From Ursus arctos (taxonomy: Eukaryota; Chordata; Mammalia; Carnivora; Ursidae): 64,000 bases of DNA. The stretch spans positions 56,541,689-56,605,688 of the forward strand of contig NW_026622797.1 of the NCBI RefSeq assembly GCF_023065955.2, in the 5' to 3' direction. The notes under the pieces are model-generated. The model had not been told where the DNA came from and searched no databases. It saw nothing but the letters and a program-made list of their open reading frames with translations. Both the position numbers and the translations under genes were made by a program. Of this stretch, positions 24,590 to 35,979 are shown in pieces. The stretch's first letter is position 1, and each line of letters starts with the position of its first letter.

Positions 24590-24835
24590 GTTCTAAAAAC
24601 AAACAAACATTTTTAATACCCAATGTATTCAATTTCTCTACAGGTTTTGACATGGTTGACCTCTCCTTTCCTTCTGAAAACTTTCTTTTCCAGGCTCCAA
24701 TCTGTTGGCTTTTTCCTATCCTTTTGCTTACTCCTTCTTGGTCTTCTTTGGGGATCTTTTTTCCTCTGCTCTTCCCTTGGATGTTGGGTTTTAATTTTTC
24801 TTAGGTCCTCTTCTCCTCTGTAAGCAGTATCACCT
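24590..24835 (+). mobile_element. LINE L2, right part
   Basis: 'ggttttgacatggttgacct' and 'tcttccctt... tgttggg' continue the L2 segment broken at 24371, ending near 'ttaggtcctcttctcctctg'. The order agrees with one L2 copy interrupted by the SINE. Confidence 0.7.
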
Positions 24836-25109
24836 ACAGCACATGAGCCTTCCTATCAATCACACCTCACTGGAGCAGTCATCCCCAGCTATAGAAAGGG
24901 CAGGCAACAGATAGGAAGGACATGGGAACTGTAGCTTGACAAAGCCCTAACGTTCTACATAGAATTTATTTACACTCTGGAGTATCTGTCCTTCCCACTT
25001 TGGGTGAGAATCTAGTAAGTTAATGAAAATCTTGAACTACAATGATGGCAAGAGGATTAATAACAATGGAAAGAAAGCATTACCCCATTTTTAAAAAATT
25101 GTAATTATT

Positions 25110-25735
25110 TGTTTTATCTTTAGTGTTTCAATTCATACATTACACATGAATGCACCCACCAGGCCCCAACATCCAGCTGTCCTTGCAGTCTCCCCACAAA
25201 AGAAACCACTGTCACTAATTGTGTATCATTTTAGAGCTCTTCAATGTAGTTACAATAGTACAGAAAAACTACATATTGAGTTAATCAATCATATATAATA
25301 TGTAATTACATATTAATCACCTTTATTGTTACATTTGTGCATAAATATGTTATACTTTCCTAACCCAAGATTTTTCACTTATTCCATTTCAGAGATCTTT
25401 TCATTTCATCTATTTTTTTTTTTGTGCTGCATGACTAAACTGACTCATTTACTTTTCCCTAATAACGGATATTTAAGTGTTTCCAAAATTAGCTATTATA
25501 ATGTTGCAATGAACATCCTTGTTATGTGGCTATTTCTACAATGCATTTCTGTAGATTATACGCCAAGAAATGGTATTACTAAGCCAAAGGGAATAGATGT
25601 ACTTTTTAATGTTTAACAGGTAATGCCAAATTGCCCTATAGATGTTTTAATAATGAATATTCTCACCAACAGTAAATGAAAGTGTCTACTTTCCTATATC
25701 AATTTCATTAATTTTTGCCAATAAGATAAGTAATA
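25110..25735 (-). mobile_element. Old L1 (L1M) 3' end, antisense
   Basis: 'aatgttgcaatgaacatcct', 'gccaagaaatggtattacta' and 'taatgccaaattgccctata' follow the antisense 3' region of old L1M elements, ending in 'aatttttgccaata'. A 96-codon plus-strand frame at 25326-25616 is antisense read-through, not a gene. Confidence 0.75.
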
Positions 25736-25759
25736 TTTTATTATTATATTAATTACTAT

Positions 25760-25890
25760 CACAATATTACAGATGAGGAATCTAAAATTCAGAGACGCTC
25801 AGAAACTTTCCCAAGGTCACAACACTGTTAGTAAGCTTTAGAGACAGGTTTCAAATGAGATTATTCCAGTACTTTCTACAGACTTAGCTG
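25760..25890 (-). mobile_element. MIR SINE, antisense
   Basis: 'attacagatgaggaatctaa' followed by 'actttcccaaggtcacaaca' is the classic antisense MIR core, well preserved. Confidence 0.8.
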
Positions 25891-26624
25891 CTTTTGAAAA
25901 AATACAAATGGGTAAGCCAGATGTAGAATCTGCAGGATATGCTGACTCGTAATTGTCTCACTTGTCAATATGAATGTAAAGCCCATCAGAATACGTCTAG
26001 ACACAATGAAGTCTGGTCATAGAGTAGATAAACGTGACATATTTTGCCACTGAAATATCTGTGCAGCAATTAAGCCATCTAAAATTATAAGGCATGATAA
26101 TTGGTATAAGTAATTTGATAAAAATCACTGCTTACTGTAATGATTTCAAACTTTATATTATGTGCATAATATTAACTGGTCTTTGAATTTTTAATTAATG
26201 GCTTATCTAGAAAAAAAATGAAACTATCTTCATAATCTGCCTCCCTAGTTAATTTTAAAAATTGTTTAAGAACAGATGTCTAGAAAAATAGTCCTCCCTA
26301 TTTAATGGAATTAAAAAAAAATTTCAAATATAATTACGAAGAATCACATATTAATGCTGAACTACAGATTGAAGTGCTTGAGAGTTTTTCCCAGATCCTT
26401 CTTTTATTCAAGATGTTTTTGTGACTCTGAATAGGTTCTGAAAGCTTGGTTTACCTCTAACTCTATACTTATATGATTGTCAAGGGACTTGATCTTTAAT
26501 ATGAAAAAACATTCCTGTCATTAATATTGAAAAGGTAATATTATAATTATCTCAAGATATGTGTCATTCTACATTTTTTGATAAAAGAACCATCTAGAAG
26601 AAAGTTATCAGAGCTTATAAAGTA

Positions 26625-26790
26625 TTGATGATAATAACTAGCATTTATCAGCTACCTCACTAGGCAGTGATCTAAACATTTGACATACCTTATATTATTC
26701 TACATTAAAATGCTGAAAGGTAGATATAGTCAGTTTACAGATATATTCAACCTGATGAAATTGGAGAGCTGAGTTGTGATACACGCCTAG
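26625..26790 (-). mobile_element. MIR SINE, antisense, 3' part
   Basis: 'ataataactagcatttatca' then 'gcagtgatctaaacatttga' and 'cagtttacagatatattcaa' run in antisense MIR order. The core after 26760 is weak. Confidence 0.65.
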
Positions 26791-27784
26791 TTTTGGTTTT
26801 CGTAGTGGACATTTTCCACTATATTGTATTGATTAAAGATGCGGAATGAGTTATTACCAATATCATTAACTGCTAATAAATATGAAAAAGTCTTTGACAA
26901 ATAACAGTTTTCAAACAATAATTTTAGTCTTTCAGAGATGTGCTTTTGTGTTTACCTCCCATCAATCATGTTGGACAAGAGTACTAGCAAGAAAAACAAA
27001 TTCACACTTTTCCTAACATCTAGTTTACCTGTTTAAATTCAGGCAATATTACACAGAGGAAAATTCATCAAGTATATTAAAATTCATCAAGATCAAGTTG
27101 AAAACCACTCACCAAAAGTAGTTTTCTACAAAGTCACCTTAACCTAAAAATTAATCAATTGTCTGTTCCAACAAATTTAGTTCAATATAAGAACGGTATG
27201 GTTATCTAAAAACTTACAGATCACTCCAAATCTCAGCAATACAAATTGGGATTTATAACAAAAATAGACCACCAGAAAACCTCTTACTCCTAATGTAAAC
27301 CCCATATATCTGTGAGTCATAAATTCTGACTTATCATTATAGTGATAGACTTGCACTTAGTTGAGAATTTCTAGACTCATCTGATTTCTAAAAATTCGCT
27401 ATGCAAAAATAATTGATTTTCTCAGGGAAAAAACAACTCTTTCTATGAATATATAGATAATCAATATTGACAGTTTGATAAAGGATAGAATTTACTTAAG
27501 GCCTTTCATCTAGAATCTACCACTATTTAATTAATTCCTAGGTCAAATTATTTCACTTCATAGTGTTTCAGGTTCCTATAGCCATAGTGAGGATGACATT
27601 TTCTTCCAACAGTATTCTAGAGAATCAAAGAGCCAAAAGTTATATATTATATAACAAATAATTGTTATAAAATTGTTTTATATTGTTATATAAAATAGAG
27701 ATTATCTATGCAATACTAAAAACCTAGAACTCAATCTGGTCCTTTCTTGCTACTTCAAGGAAATGATCAGTTCACTTTGTCTCT
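26791..27784. other. AT-rich unique stretch, no gene seen
   Basis: No element or gene is recognised. 27638-27700 is a very AT-rich patch with short palindromes (see findings). Confidence 0.5.
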
Positions 27785-27900
27785 TCATCCATTAATTAAA
27801 TAAGGAAGTAAACAAATATTCAATGAGCACTAAGTAAGTGCCAAGCACGGTCACAGGCTTTGCAGTATAGTTGCTACCCTAAAACGCTCCTAAAATAAAG
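27785..27900 (-). mobile_element. LINE L2 3' end, antisense
   Basis: 'aaacaaatattcaatgagca' followed by 'ctaagtaagtgccaagcacg' is the reverse of the L2 terminal segment. The copy is short. Confidence 0.6.
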
Positions 27901-28029
27901 TATATGCCCATGCTATACCTATAAAGAAGCCTACAAGTAGCAAGAAAACAATCCAATTTGAAAATATAAATTTTAGTGGTAGAAATAAGAACTGTCAAAT
28001 ACTGCAAATATACATTTCTGCAAAATTAA

Positions 28030-28352
28030 TGATTTTCTTCAAAAAGACAAGAAATACGTATTGGTAAGAATGTGGAGAAAACGAAACCTGTGTGCATTCT
28101 TGATGGGACTGTAAATTGGTGCAGCCACAAAAAAACAACAAAAAAAACCAGTATGGAGATTCCTCGAAAAATTAAAAATAGAACTACCATAAAGTCCAAC
28201 AATTCCAGTAATGGATATTTATCCAAACAAAACAAAAATGCTAATGCAAAAAAATATGCATTCCAATGTTCACTGCAGCATTATTTACAATAGCCAAGAC
28301 AGAGATGCAACTGAAGTGTCCACCAATCGACAAATGGTAAAAAAGATGTTGC

Positions 28353-28403
<51 letters not shown>

Positions 28404-28858
28404 AGGGAATGTTACTCAGCCATAAAAGAATGAAATCTTGCCATTTGTGACAACACGGATGGACCTAGAAGGTCTTATGCTAAGTGAAATAAGTCAGAAA
28501 AAGACAAATACCACAAAATTCACTTACTTGTAGAATCTAAAACACGAAATAAAACAGAAAGATCCTCATAAATACAGAGAACAAATTGGTGATTACTGGA
28601 AGGGAGGGAGGTTGGAGAAGAGCAAATAGGTAAAGGGGATTAAGAGGTACAAACTTCAGATTATAAAATAAATAAGTCGCAGGGATGAAAATACATCATT
28701 GGGAATATGGTCAATAATATTTGTAATAACTTTGTATGGTGACAGATGGTAACTAGATTTATCATGGTCATCATTTCATAATGTATATATATATGTCAAA
28801 TCACTATGTTATATTCCTGAAACAAATATTGGATGTCAACTAACCTCAATTAAAAAAA
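28030..28858 (+). mobile_element. 5'-truncated L1, 3' end, sense
   Basis: It opens near 'cttcaaaaagacaagaaata', passes through 'tgtggagaaaacgaaacctg' and 'atggagattcctcgaaaaat' (the degenerate C-terminal ORF2 region), a TA/CA microsatellite, 'gttactcagccataaaagaa', and ends 'cctcaattaaaaaaa'. Reading frames are broken throughout, so it is dead. I found no clear target duplication. Confidence 0.88.
28352..28402 (+). repeat. (TA)n(CA)n microsatellite inside L1
   Basis: About 17 bp of TA followed by about 33 bp of CA, at the position where L1 3' ends naturally carry a short TA run. It is likely polymorphic. Confidence 0.95.
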
Positions 28859-29684
28859 GAGAGAAACAAAAAGAAAAACATAAAAATAAAGCAGAGATTT
28901 AAAGGAATCACAAAATCAAAGTACATTAAAATGTACCTAAATATCATTGCCACTTTCATAACCCTATACAATCAATCCCAGGCTTTATTTGCTACAGAAT
29001 TAACTGAATGTTCTAAAACAGTCTTTACATTATGACAGCTATAAAATGTACTCAAATATCAATAAAAAACATAAAGTTTGCTAAAGAAAATAGAATACTT
29101 TATTTTAAATTGTCCAAGATATTTGTACCTAGTAAGTGAAAGAAAATAGCATTGCTACATTATCAAATTTTTCTAAAGCAAACTTTGTCATTGCATATCT
29201 TTTGGAAGATCCCATCTTTACAATATTTATAAGTGTTTATTAATAAAAATGAGTTTGTAAAACTCATTGTTTGTAAAACTAATTGTAAAAACAATTAATG
29301 TTTAACATTTAAATTGGAATCTTTAATTAGCATAATTTAGAACATTCTAACCATAAATTTCTCTTATTTTAAAGTTAAATTTCACAACATTTTAAAAATT
29401 CAGATTATAAAGTTAACTTTAAATTAGCTATGAATGTGAACATATGGAACTTTTAAGATAAGGATAAATCTTATGTACTAAGTATGACATTTTATGATAT
29501 TAGGTACATAAAGAAAGAATAAACGATGACAGATTCAGCACCCTTTTTAACTTCATACTCCCATCTGGTGGAACAAAAATGTTATTACTTCATTTTAAAA
29601 TGTGAAAATCAAAGATGCAAAATATCATATTTTGACAAAGCTCAATAAAAAGTGAATAGATTCAACCCCCCAAACTGAATATTT
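28859..29684. other. AT-rich stretch, no gene; small 16-bp tandem repeat
   Basis: No gene or transposon is recognised. 'gtttgtaaaactcatt' at 29253-29268 is repeated with one change at 29269-29284. Confidence 0.5.
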
Positions 29685-30110
29685 ATGATTCATTCATTTA
29701 GTCATTCATTTTAAACAAAAATATTTATTGAGCATTACTATGTGCCTGACACTATGGCAGGCATTGGAATCAGATGGTTAAAAAATTAGACATGATCTCT
29801 AACACTGTGGAGCTTATCATCTAATGCAGGATTGTATACGCAAATGGAAAAATGACTACAGAATCCCCGGTTGTGGTCAGGCTATAACGGAAGGAAAAAA
29901 GTGTGATGAGAAAGAACAGAAAACACAGCTTTAAGTTGGTTTATTCAAAGAAGAAAAATCATTGAGAATCAAAAAAAGTAACTAAAAGAGAAACACATCA
30001 AGAAGAAAACAAGGGGTATGAAAGCCTCGAGGTAGAAAGGAATGTAGTGTGTTTGGAAAGACCACAGTGGCTGGAACAGTGAGAAGGGCAGAGGAGCTCA
30101 GAGTACATTA
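29685..30110 (-). mobile_element. LINE L2, antisense
   Basis: It starts with 'atatttattgagcattacta' and 'tgtgcctgacactatggcag' (reverse of the L2 terminus), continues 'ctgtggagcttatcatctaa', and further in shows 'ccacagtggctggaacagtg', an internal L2 block. It is one continuous ancient copy. Confidence 0.78.
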
Positions 30111-30981
30111 GATATAATTAGTCTCATGAAAAGTGTGTATTTTTTAATTTAAAAACTTTTGAGCCTACTTAGTCCCTTCTACCAAACAAAACCAGGAATC
30201 ATCGAGTCAAAAAGTTATTTCTCAAACCAAGATCAAAGCTACTTCAAAGGTTTATTTGATCAGTCTCTCTTCAAATCCTTATGTTATCAGCTAACCTGAG
30301 TAAATTAATGTGGGCCTAAAATACAAGTGACCTTCACGCTGAGGATAACTACAGATTTGCTCACTCTAACTCATTATTTGGGGCTCACATTAGTAAATGA
30401 TCACTTAAATTTCAAAAAATCCAAGAACACGCTCTTCTTCATTAAATGTGAAAGCAATAAATTATATCTCATGGGTGCTTAGTTATTCTCCAAACCTTGT
30501 TACTTTAAAAGGCACAGATTCTGTTTTTCTTGGGCCCTGAAAATGAAGCATTTTTCTAGATGCCAAGTTAATCCTTGTTGGCAAAATACATACCATGCAT
30601 AGTGTTTGTGCAATTTGTAATTACAAACTGACACCCACTGACAATACAGAATAGCTTCTACCCCAGCAAGTAGTTACAAATATTGAAGACCATTGTCTGA
30701 TCCCATAAGGCACGTCATTAACTTTCATTATTACTAATGGGAGTTATGGGCATACTTCCAAAGTAAATCACAGGCATTATGTCACATCACTGCTCCTAAA
30801 AAAGGCTTTATTTCAGGTTGGATATTTTTGGTCATGCAGGCATTTGGCTATTTTATTTTTCTCCTTAGAAAATTCCAGATACACAAAATACCAGCGCACA
30901 CTTTTCATTTCTCATCTTCCCCCTCCCCATTAGTATATAATTTTGGGGAAAAAAAAATCAGTGTAAAATGTATTTAGAAAA

Positions 30982-31012
30982 GTCTCTCTCTCACACACAC
31001 ACACACACACAC
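30982..31012 (+). repeat. (TC)n(AC)n microsatellite
   Basis: A short TC run passes directly into about 20 bp of AC. Confidence 0.9.
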
Positions 31013-31337
31013 GCAAAATATGCATTTGTGTAATAGCGCCCATTATTGGTAAGTGAAATATATATTTCCATATACTCTGTTTGACATATAAATTGATATG
31101 ACCTTTATGGTATCTGGCAATGTGAATTAGAAGCCTTAAAAACATTCCTAACATTTTATTAAATAATTCCACATTAAGATATTGTCATAAAAAATAATCA
31201 GGGATTGTCTATGTGCCCAAGAATTCAAACATCTTGGGGAAGTCAATGAATTCTCCATAATGCATGGAAACTAATCCAATCTTACCTGTATGTCAAAGTC
31301 TGAATGACACAATTAATAAATGGGAATTTAGATAGTT

Positions 31338-31354
31338 ATGTAGGTAGGTAGGTA
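31338..31354 (+). repeat. (TAGG)n short tandem repeat
   Basis: Four units of TAGG with a preceding 'tatg'. Confidence 0.8.
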
Positions 31355-31699
31355 GTATAGAAACATAGATAATAGATTATACAATATGTACCATATACAA
31401 GTATATTAATGTTAAGTTTATATATTGTAGATAACATAGTAGATAAAATAGACAAAAGGCTGAAGAGGATGCATCAAAATATTGACAATCTCTAAATGAA
31501 AAAATTATAATTTTCTTGATTATATCTCTATACATATATTTATAAGGTATTAAATAATATATTATTTGTTTTCAAATATCTTCGGATGTACATTTTCCGT
31601 GAACTATATATAATTTGGTATTCCAAAATCTCTATAACAAAGTTACTAGTTTTATAAACAGTATAATCAGTGAAATAATTGTTAAAGTTTTAAAAAAAT

Positions 31700-32111
31700 T
31701 TTCCATCATCTTTAATTTTTTTAATTTTTTAATTTAAATTCCAGTTAGTCAACATACAGTGTAATATTAGTTTCAGGTGTACAATATAATGATTCAACAC
31801 TTCCACACATCACTGTGCTCATCACAAGTACACTTCTTAATCCCATCACCTATGTAACCCCCCCTCAACCTTCTCTCTGGCAACCATCAGTTTGTTTTCT
31901 ATAGTTAAGAGACTGTTTCTCTCTCTCTCTCTCCCTCTTTTTCTCCCTTTGCTTGTTCATTTTGTTTCTTAAATTCCACATGTGAGTAAAATCACATGGT
32001 ATTTGTCTTTCTCTTCCTGACTTATTTTGCTTAGCATAATACTCTTTAGCTCTATTCATGTCTTTGCAAATGGCAAGATTTCATTCTTTTTTATGGCTGA
32101 GTAATATTCCG

Positions 32112-32147
<36 letters not shown>

Positions 32148-32590
32148 CACATCTTCTTTATCCATTCATCAATTGATGGGCACTTGGGTTATTTCCATAA
32201 TTTGGTTATTTTAGATAATACAGCTATAAACATTAGGGTGCATGTATCCCTTTGAATTAGTATTTACATATTCTTTGGGTAAATACCTAATAGTGTGATT
32301 GTTGGATCCAAGGGTAGTTCTATTTTTAACTTTTTGAGGAACGTCCATACTGTTTTCCAGAGTGGCTGCACAGTTTGCATTCCCACCAACAATGTAAGAG
32401 GGTTCCCCTTTCTCCACAACCTTGCTAACACCTGTTGTTTCTTGTATTGTTGATTTTAGCCATTCTGACAGGTATGAGGTGATAGCTCATTGTAGTTTTG
32501 ATTTGCATTTTCCTGATGATAAATGATGCTAAGTAACTTTTCATGTATCTGTTGGCCATCTGGATGCCTTCTTTGGAAAAATTCAACTCA
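31700..32590 (-). pseudogene. L1 3'UTR and C-terminal end of ORF2 (dead)
   Basis: On the minus strand the segment 32643-32425 reads a reverse-transcriptase-like stretch and then 'MANRYMK', which belongs to the C-terminal region of L1 ORF2. 32417-32211 continues that region with '[18 protein letters not shown]'. The 3'UTR lies below about 32100 and ends near 31740. A frame break lies between the two ORF2 pieces. Confidence 0.75.
32113..32147 (+). repeat. (TA)n microsatellite inside L1
   Basis: About 34 bp of pure TA, lying between 'gagtaatattccgtca' and 'ttccacatcttctttatcca'. This is the antisense of the same L1 site that carries the repeat at 28352. Confidence 0.95.
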
Positions 32591-32942
32591 TTAATTGATT
32601 TGCAAATATTGAACCACACTTGCAACCGAGGAATAAATCCCACTTGATAGTGATGAATTTTTTTTAATGTATTGTTTGATTTGGTTTGCTAGTATTTTGT
32701 TGAGGATTTTTGCATGTATGCTCATCAGAGACACTGGCCTGTGGTTCTCTTTGTTTATGGTATCTTTATCTGGTTTTGGATTGGAGTGATGCTGGTCCCA
32801 TAGAATGAATTTGGAAGTTTCCCTTCCTTTTCTATTTTTTGGAATAGTTTGAGAATAATAGGTATTAACTCTTATTCACCTGTGAAGCCATCTGGTTCTG
32901 AACTTTTGTTTGGAGGTTTTCGGTTACTGATTCAATTTCTTT

Positions 32943-33145
32943 CTTTCTTTTTTTTTTTAAGATTTTATTTATTTATTTGACAGAGAGAGACAGCGAGAGA
33001 CGGAACACAAGCAGGGGGAGTGGGAGTGGGAGAAGCAGGATTCCTGCCAAACAGGGAGCCCAATGTGGGGCTCAATCCCAGGACCCTGGGATCATGACCT
33101 GAGCTGAAGGCAGACGTTTAACAACTGAGCCACCCAGGCACTCCT
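32943..33145 (-). mobile_element. SINEC nested in L1
   Basis: The 17-bp flanks at 32926-32942 and 33146-33162 ('actgattcaatttcttt' against 'actgcttcaatttcttt') lie in L1 sequence, which resumes intact after the SINE. The body carries 'gacagagagagacagcgaga'. Confidence 0.96.
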
Positions 33146-33982
33146 ACTGCTTCAATTTCTTTGCTGGTTATTGGGCTGTTCAAGTTTTCTATTTTTTCCT
33201 TTTTCAGTTTTAGTAATTTAGATGTTTCTAGGGATTTATCCACTTCTTCTAGGTTGTCCAATTTTTGGCATATAGTTTTTTCTAATATTCTCTTATAATT
33301 CTCTGTATTTCTGTGGTATTGGTTGTGATTTCTCCTCTCTCATTTGTAATTTTGTTTATTTGGGTCTTTTTTCTTTTTGACAAATCTGGCTATAGGTTTA
33401 TCAAGTTTATTATTTTTTTCAAAGAACCAGCTCCTGGTTTCATTGATCTGTTCTACTGCCTTTTTTTTTTTATTTTCTATATCATTTATTTCTGCTTTAA
33501 TCTTTATTTCCTTCCTTCGGCTGGCTTTATGTTTTGTTTGTTGTTCTTTTCCTAGCTCTTTTAGGTGTTCTTTTCTAGCTCTAGGTGTAAAGTTAGATCG
33601 TTTGAGATTTTTCTTGCTTCTTGATCTAGGCCTATATTGCTATATACTTTCCTCTTAGGAGGGCTTTTGCTGCATCCTAAAGGTTTTAGACTATTGTGAT
33701 TTCATTTATTTCCACATTTTCAAAATTTCTTCTTTGATTTCCTGGATCACCTATTCATTGTTTAGTTGCGTGTTATCTAACATCCATGTATCTGTGGTCT
33801 TTCTAGATTTCTTTCTTGTGGTTGACTTCTATTTTCATAGCATTGTGGTCAGAAAACACTCATGGTATGACTTCAGTCTTCTTGTCGAGGCCTGTTTTGT
33901 GGCCTAATATGTGATCTGTTCTGGGGAATGTTCCATGTACACTTGAAAAGAATGTGTATTCTGCTCTTTTAGGATGGAATGT

Positions 33983-34176
33983 ACTTTTTTTTTTTTTAAG
34001 ATTTTATTTATTTGTCAGAGAGAGAGAGAAAGCACAAGCAGGGGGAGCAACAGGCAGAGGGAGAAGTAGGCTTCCTGCTGAGCAGGGAGCCTGATGTGGG
34101 ACTTGATCCCAGGACCCTGGTATCATGACCGGAGTCAAAGGCAGATGCTTAACCAACTGAGCCACCCAGGTGTCCC
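33983..34176 (-). mobile_element. SINEC nested in L1, perfect 13-bp target duplication
   Basis: 'taggatggaatgt' occurs at 33970-33982 and 34177-34189. It is an antisense copy of an older body type ('agcaacaggcagagggagaa'). Confidence 0.96.
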
Positions 34177-34351
34177 TAGGATGGAATGTTCTGAATATAT
34201 CTGTTAAGACTATCTGGTGAAGGTTGTCATTCAAAGCCATTATTTTCTTGTTGACTTTCTACTTAGATGGCCTGTCCATTGATGTAAATGGAGTATTAAA
34301 GTCCCCTATTATTTTATTATTATCCATTAGTTCCTTTATGTTTTTTATTAA

Positions 34352-34573
34352 TCATTTTATATATGTGGGTGCCTCCTGGCCGGGTGCATAAATATTTACA
34401 ATTGTTATATCTTCTTGTTGGATTGTCTCCTTTATTATTATATAGTGCCCTTCTTTGTCTCCAGTTACAGTCTTTGTTTTAAAGTCTATTTTGTCCGATA
34501 TGAGTATTGCTCCTCTGGTTTTCTTTTGACATCCATCTACATGATGCATATTTCTCCATCCCCTCACTTTCAA
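34352..34573 (-). pseudogene. L1 ORF2 endonuclease-domain fragment
   Basis: The 73-residue frame contains 'AILISDKIDFKTKTV' and 'DITIVNIYAP', strongly conserved blocks of the L1 ORF2 apurinic-like endonuclease, which nicks target DNA to start insertion. Only part of the domain is open in one frame, so no functional enzyme is made. It lies within the L1 at 31674-37293, downstream of ORF1 in element orientation. Confidence 0.88.
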
Positions 34574-35289
34574 TCTGCAGGCAACTTTAAGTCTAAAATG
34601 AGTCTCCTGTAGGCATCATATCGATGGGTGTTGTTTTTTATGCATCTGACACCCCATGTCTTCTGATTGGAGCATTTAGTCCATTTACGTTAACAGTAAT
34701 TATTGACAGATATGTATTTATTGCCATTTTATTACTTGTTTTGCGATTATTTCTGGAGATTTTCTCTGATCCTTTCTTGTCTTTCTCTTTCATGTTTTGC
34801 TGATTTTTTTAGTGATATATGTGTATTTCTTTCTCTTTATTCTTTGCATGTTTATTAGTGGTTTTTGATATGTGATTACCATCAGATTTGTATATAACCT
34901 CTTCTGCAAATAGCAGTGCATATAACATTGATGGTTGTTCACATTTGAATCCATTCTTTTTTCCTGTTTTCCCCACATTTTAGGCACATGTTACTATATT
35001 GTTTTTGTGAGTTCCTTGACTGATTTTTTGCGGAAATACTCATTTTACCTGCTTTTGTGTTTTCTGCCTTTATACTATCATTTTTAGTCTCTCCTTTCTA
35101 CTCAAATAGTCCCCTCTAATATTTCTTGCAAGGCTGGTTTAGTGGTCACAAACTCCTTTAATTTTTGTTTGTCTGGGGAACTCTATCTCTCCTTCCATTC
35201 TGAATGATAGCCTTCCTGGATAGAGTATTTTTGGCTGCAGATTTTTCCCATTCAGCACCACGAATATATCATGCGCAGCCTTCTGGCCT

Positions 35290-35971
35290 GGTAAGTTTCT
35301 GTTGAAAAATCTCCTGCTAGCCTTTAGGTTTTCCCTTGAGAGTTAAGGACTTCTTTTGTCTTGCTGCTTTTAACACCTTTTTTTTTTCTTTTTCACTATA
35401 CTTTGCACATTTAATTACAATATGTTTTGGTGTTGGCCTGTTTTCGTTGATTGTGATGGGATTTCTCTGTGCCTCCTGGATCTGGATGTTTGTTTCCTTC
35501 CCCAGATTAGGGAAGTTTTCAGCTATTATTTCTTCAAATAAGTATTATGCCCACTTTTCTCTCTCTTCTTCTTCTGGGACTCCTATAATATGAATGTTAT
35601 TATGTTTGATGGAGTCACTAAGTTCCCTAAGTCTATTCTCATGTTGCGTAATTCTTTTTTCTCTCTTTTGTTCAGCTTCGTTGCTTTCCATTACTTTGTC
35701 TTCTAGGTCATTAATTCATTCCTCTGTTTTTTTCCAGTCTGCTGTTCATTGTATCAAGCATGTTTCTAATTTTGTGCCTTACACCTTTCTTCTCTGATTG
35801 ATTCTTCTTTAACTCTTCTATCTCTGTGGTAAGGGTCTCACTGATATCTTCCATTATTTTCTCAAACTCAGTGAGCACCCTTATGATTGTTGCTTTCAAT
35901 TTTCCATCAGGCATGCTATTTACATCTGTTTTGCTTAGATCTCTGGCTATGGCTTTATCCTGTTCTTTCAT
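35290..35971 (-). pseudogene. L1 ORF1 remnant
   Basis: The frame at 35971-35711 reads as the N-terminal coiled-coil side, with 'ETLTTEIEELKKNQSEKK'. About 170 bases further along the element (35540-35494) the minus strand reads 'FEEIIAENFPNLGKE', a conserved block of the ORF1 nucleic-acid-binding part. The two pieces are not in one open frame. ORF1 normally coats L1 RNA as a trimer. Confidence 0.82.
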
Positions 35972-35979
35972 TTGGGATA

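Larger units (their letters stand above)
30111..31673. other. AT-rich stretch with microsatellites, no gene
   Basis: No gene is seen. It contains (TC)n(AC)n at 30982-31012 and (TAGG)n at 31338-31354. The minus-strand frame through 30930-31172 is shaped by the AC repeat. Confidence 0.5.
32600..34330 (-). pseudogene. L1 ORF2 reverse-transcriptase region, deleted and interrupted
   Basis: Antisense blocks such as 'tgctggtcccatagaatgaa', 'aaagaaccagctcctggttt' and 'gcattgtggtcagaaaacac' belong to ORF2 between endonuclease and reverse transcriptase. Two SINEs interrupt it. The part of ORF2 between the palm and the C-terminal region is missing at about 32590, so the catalytic centre is probably gone. 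No frame is open across the region. Confidence 0.8.

Noticed and set aside
24285..24653. 122-codon minus-strand frame
   Set aside because: It is an antisense reading of a young SINE and its poly-A tail, seen as a run of F.
35336..35800. Plus-strand frames of 85 and 67 codons
   Set aside because: They are antisense to the L1 ORF1 region and rich in S/F/L, as expected for reverse reading of a lysine-rich protein.
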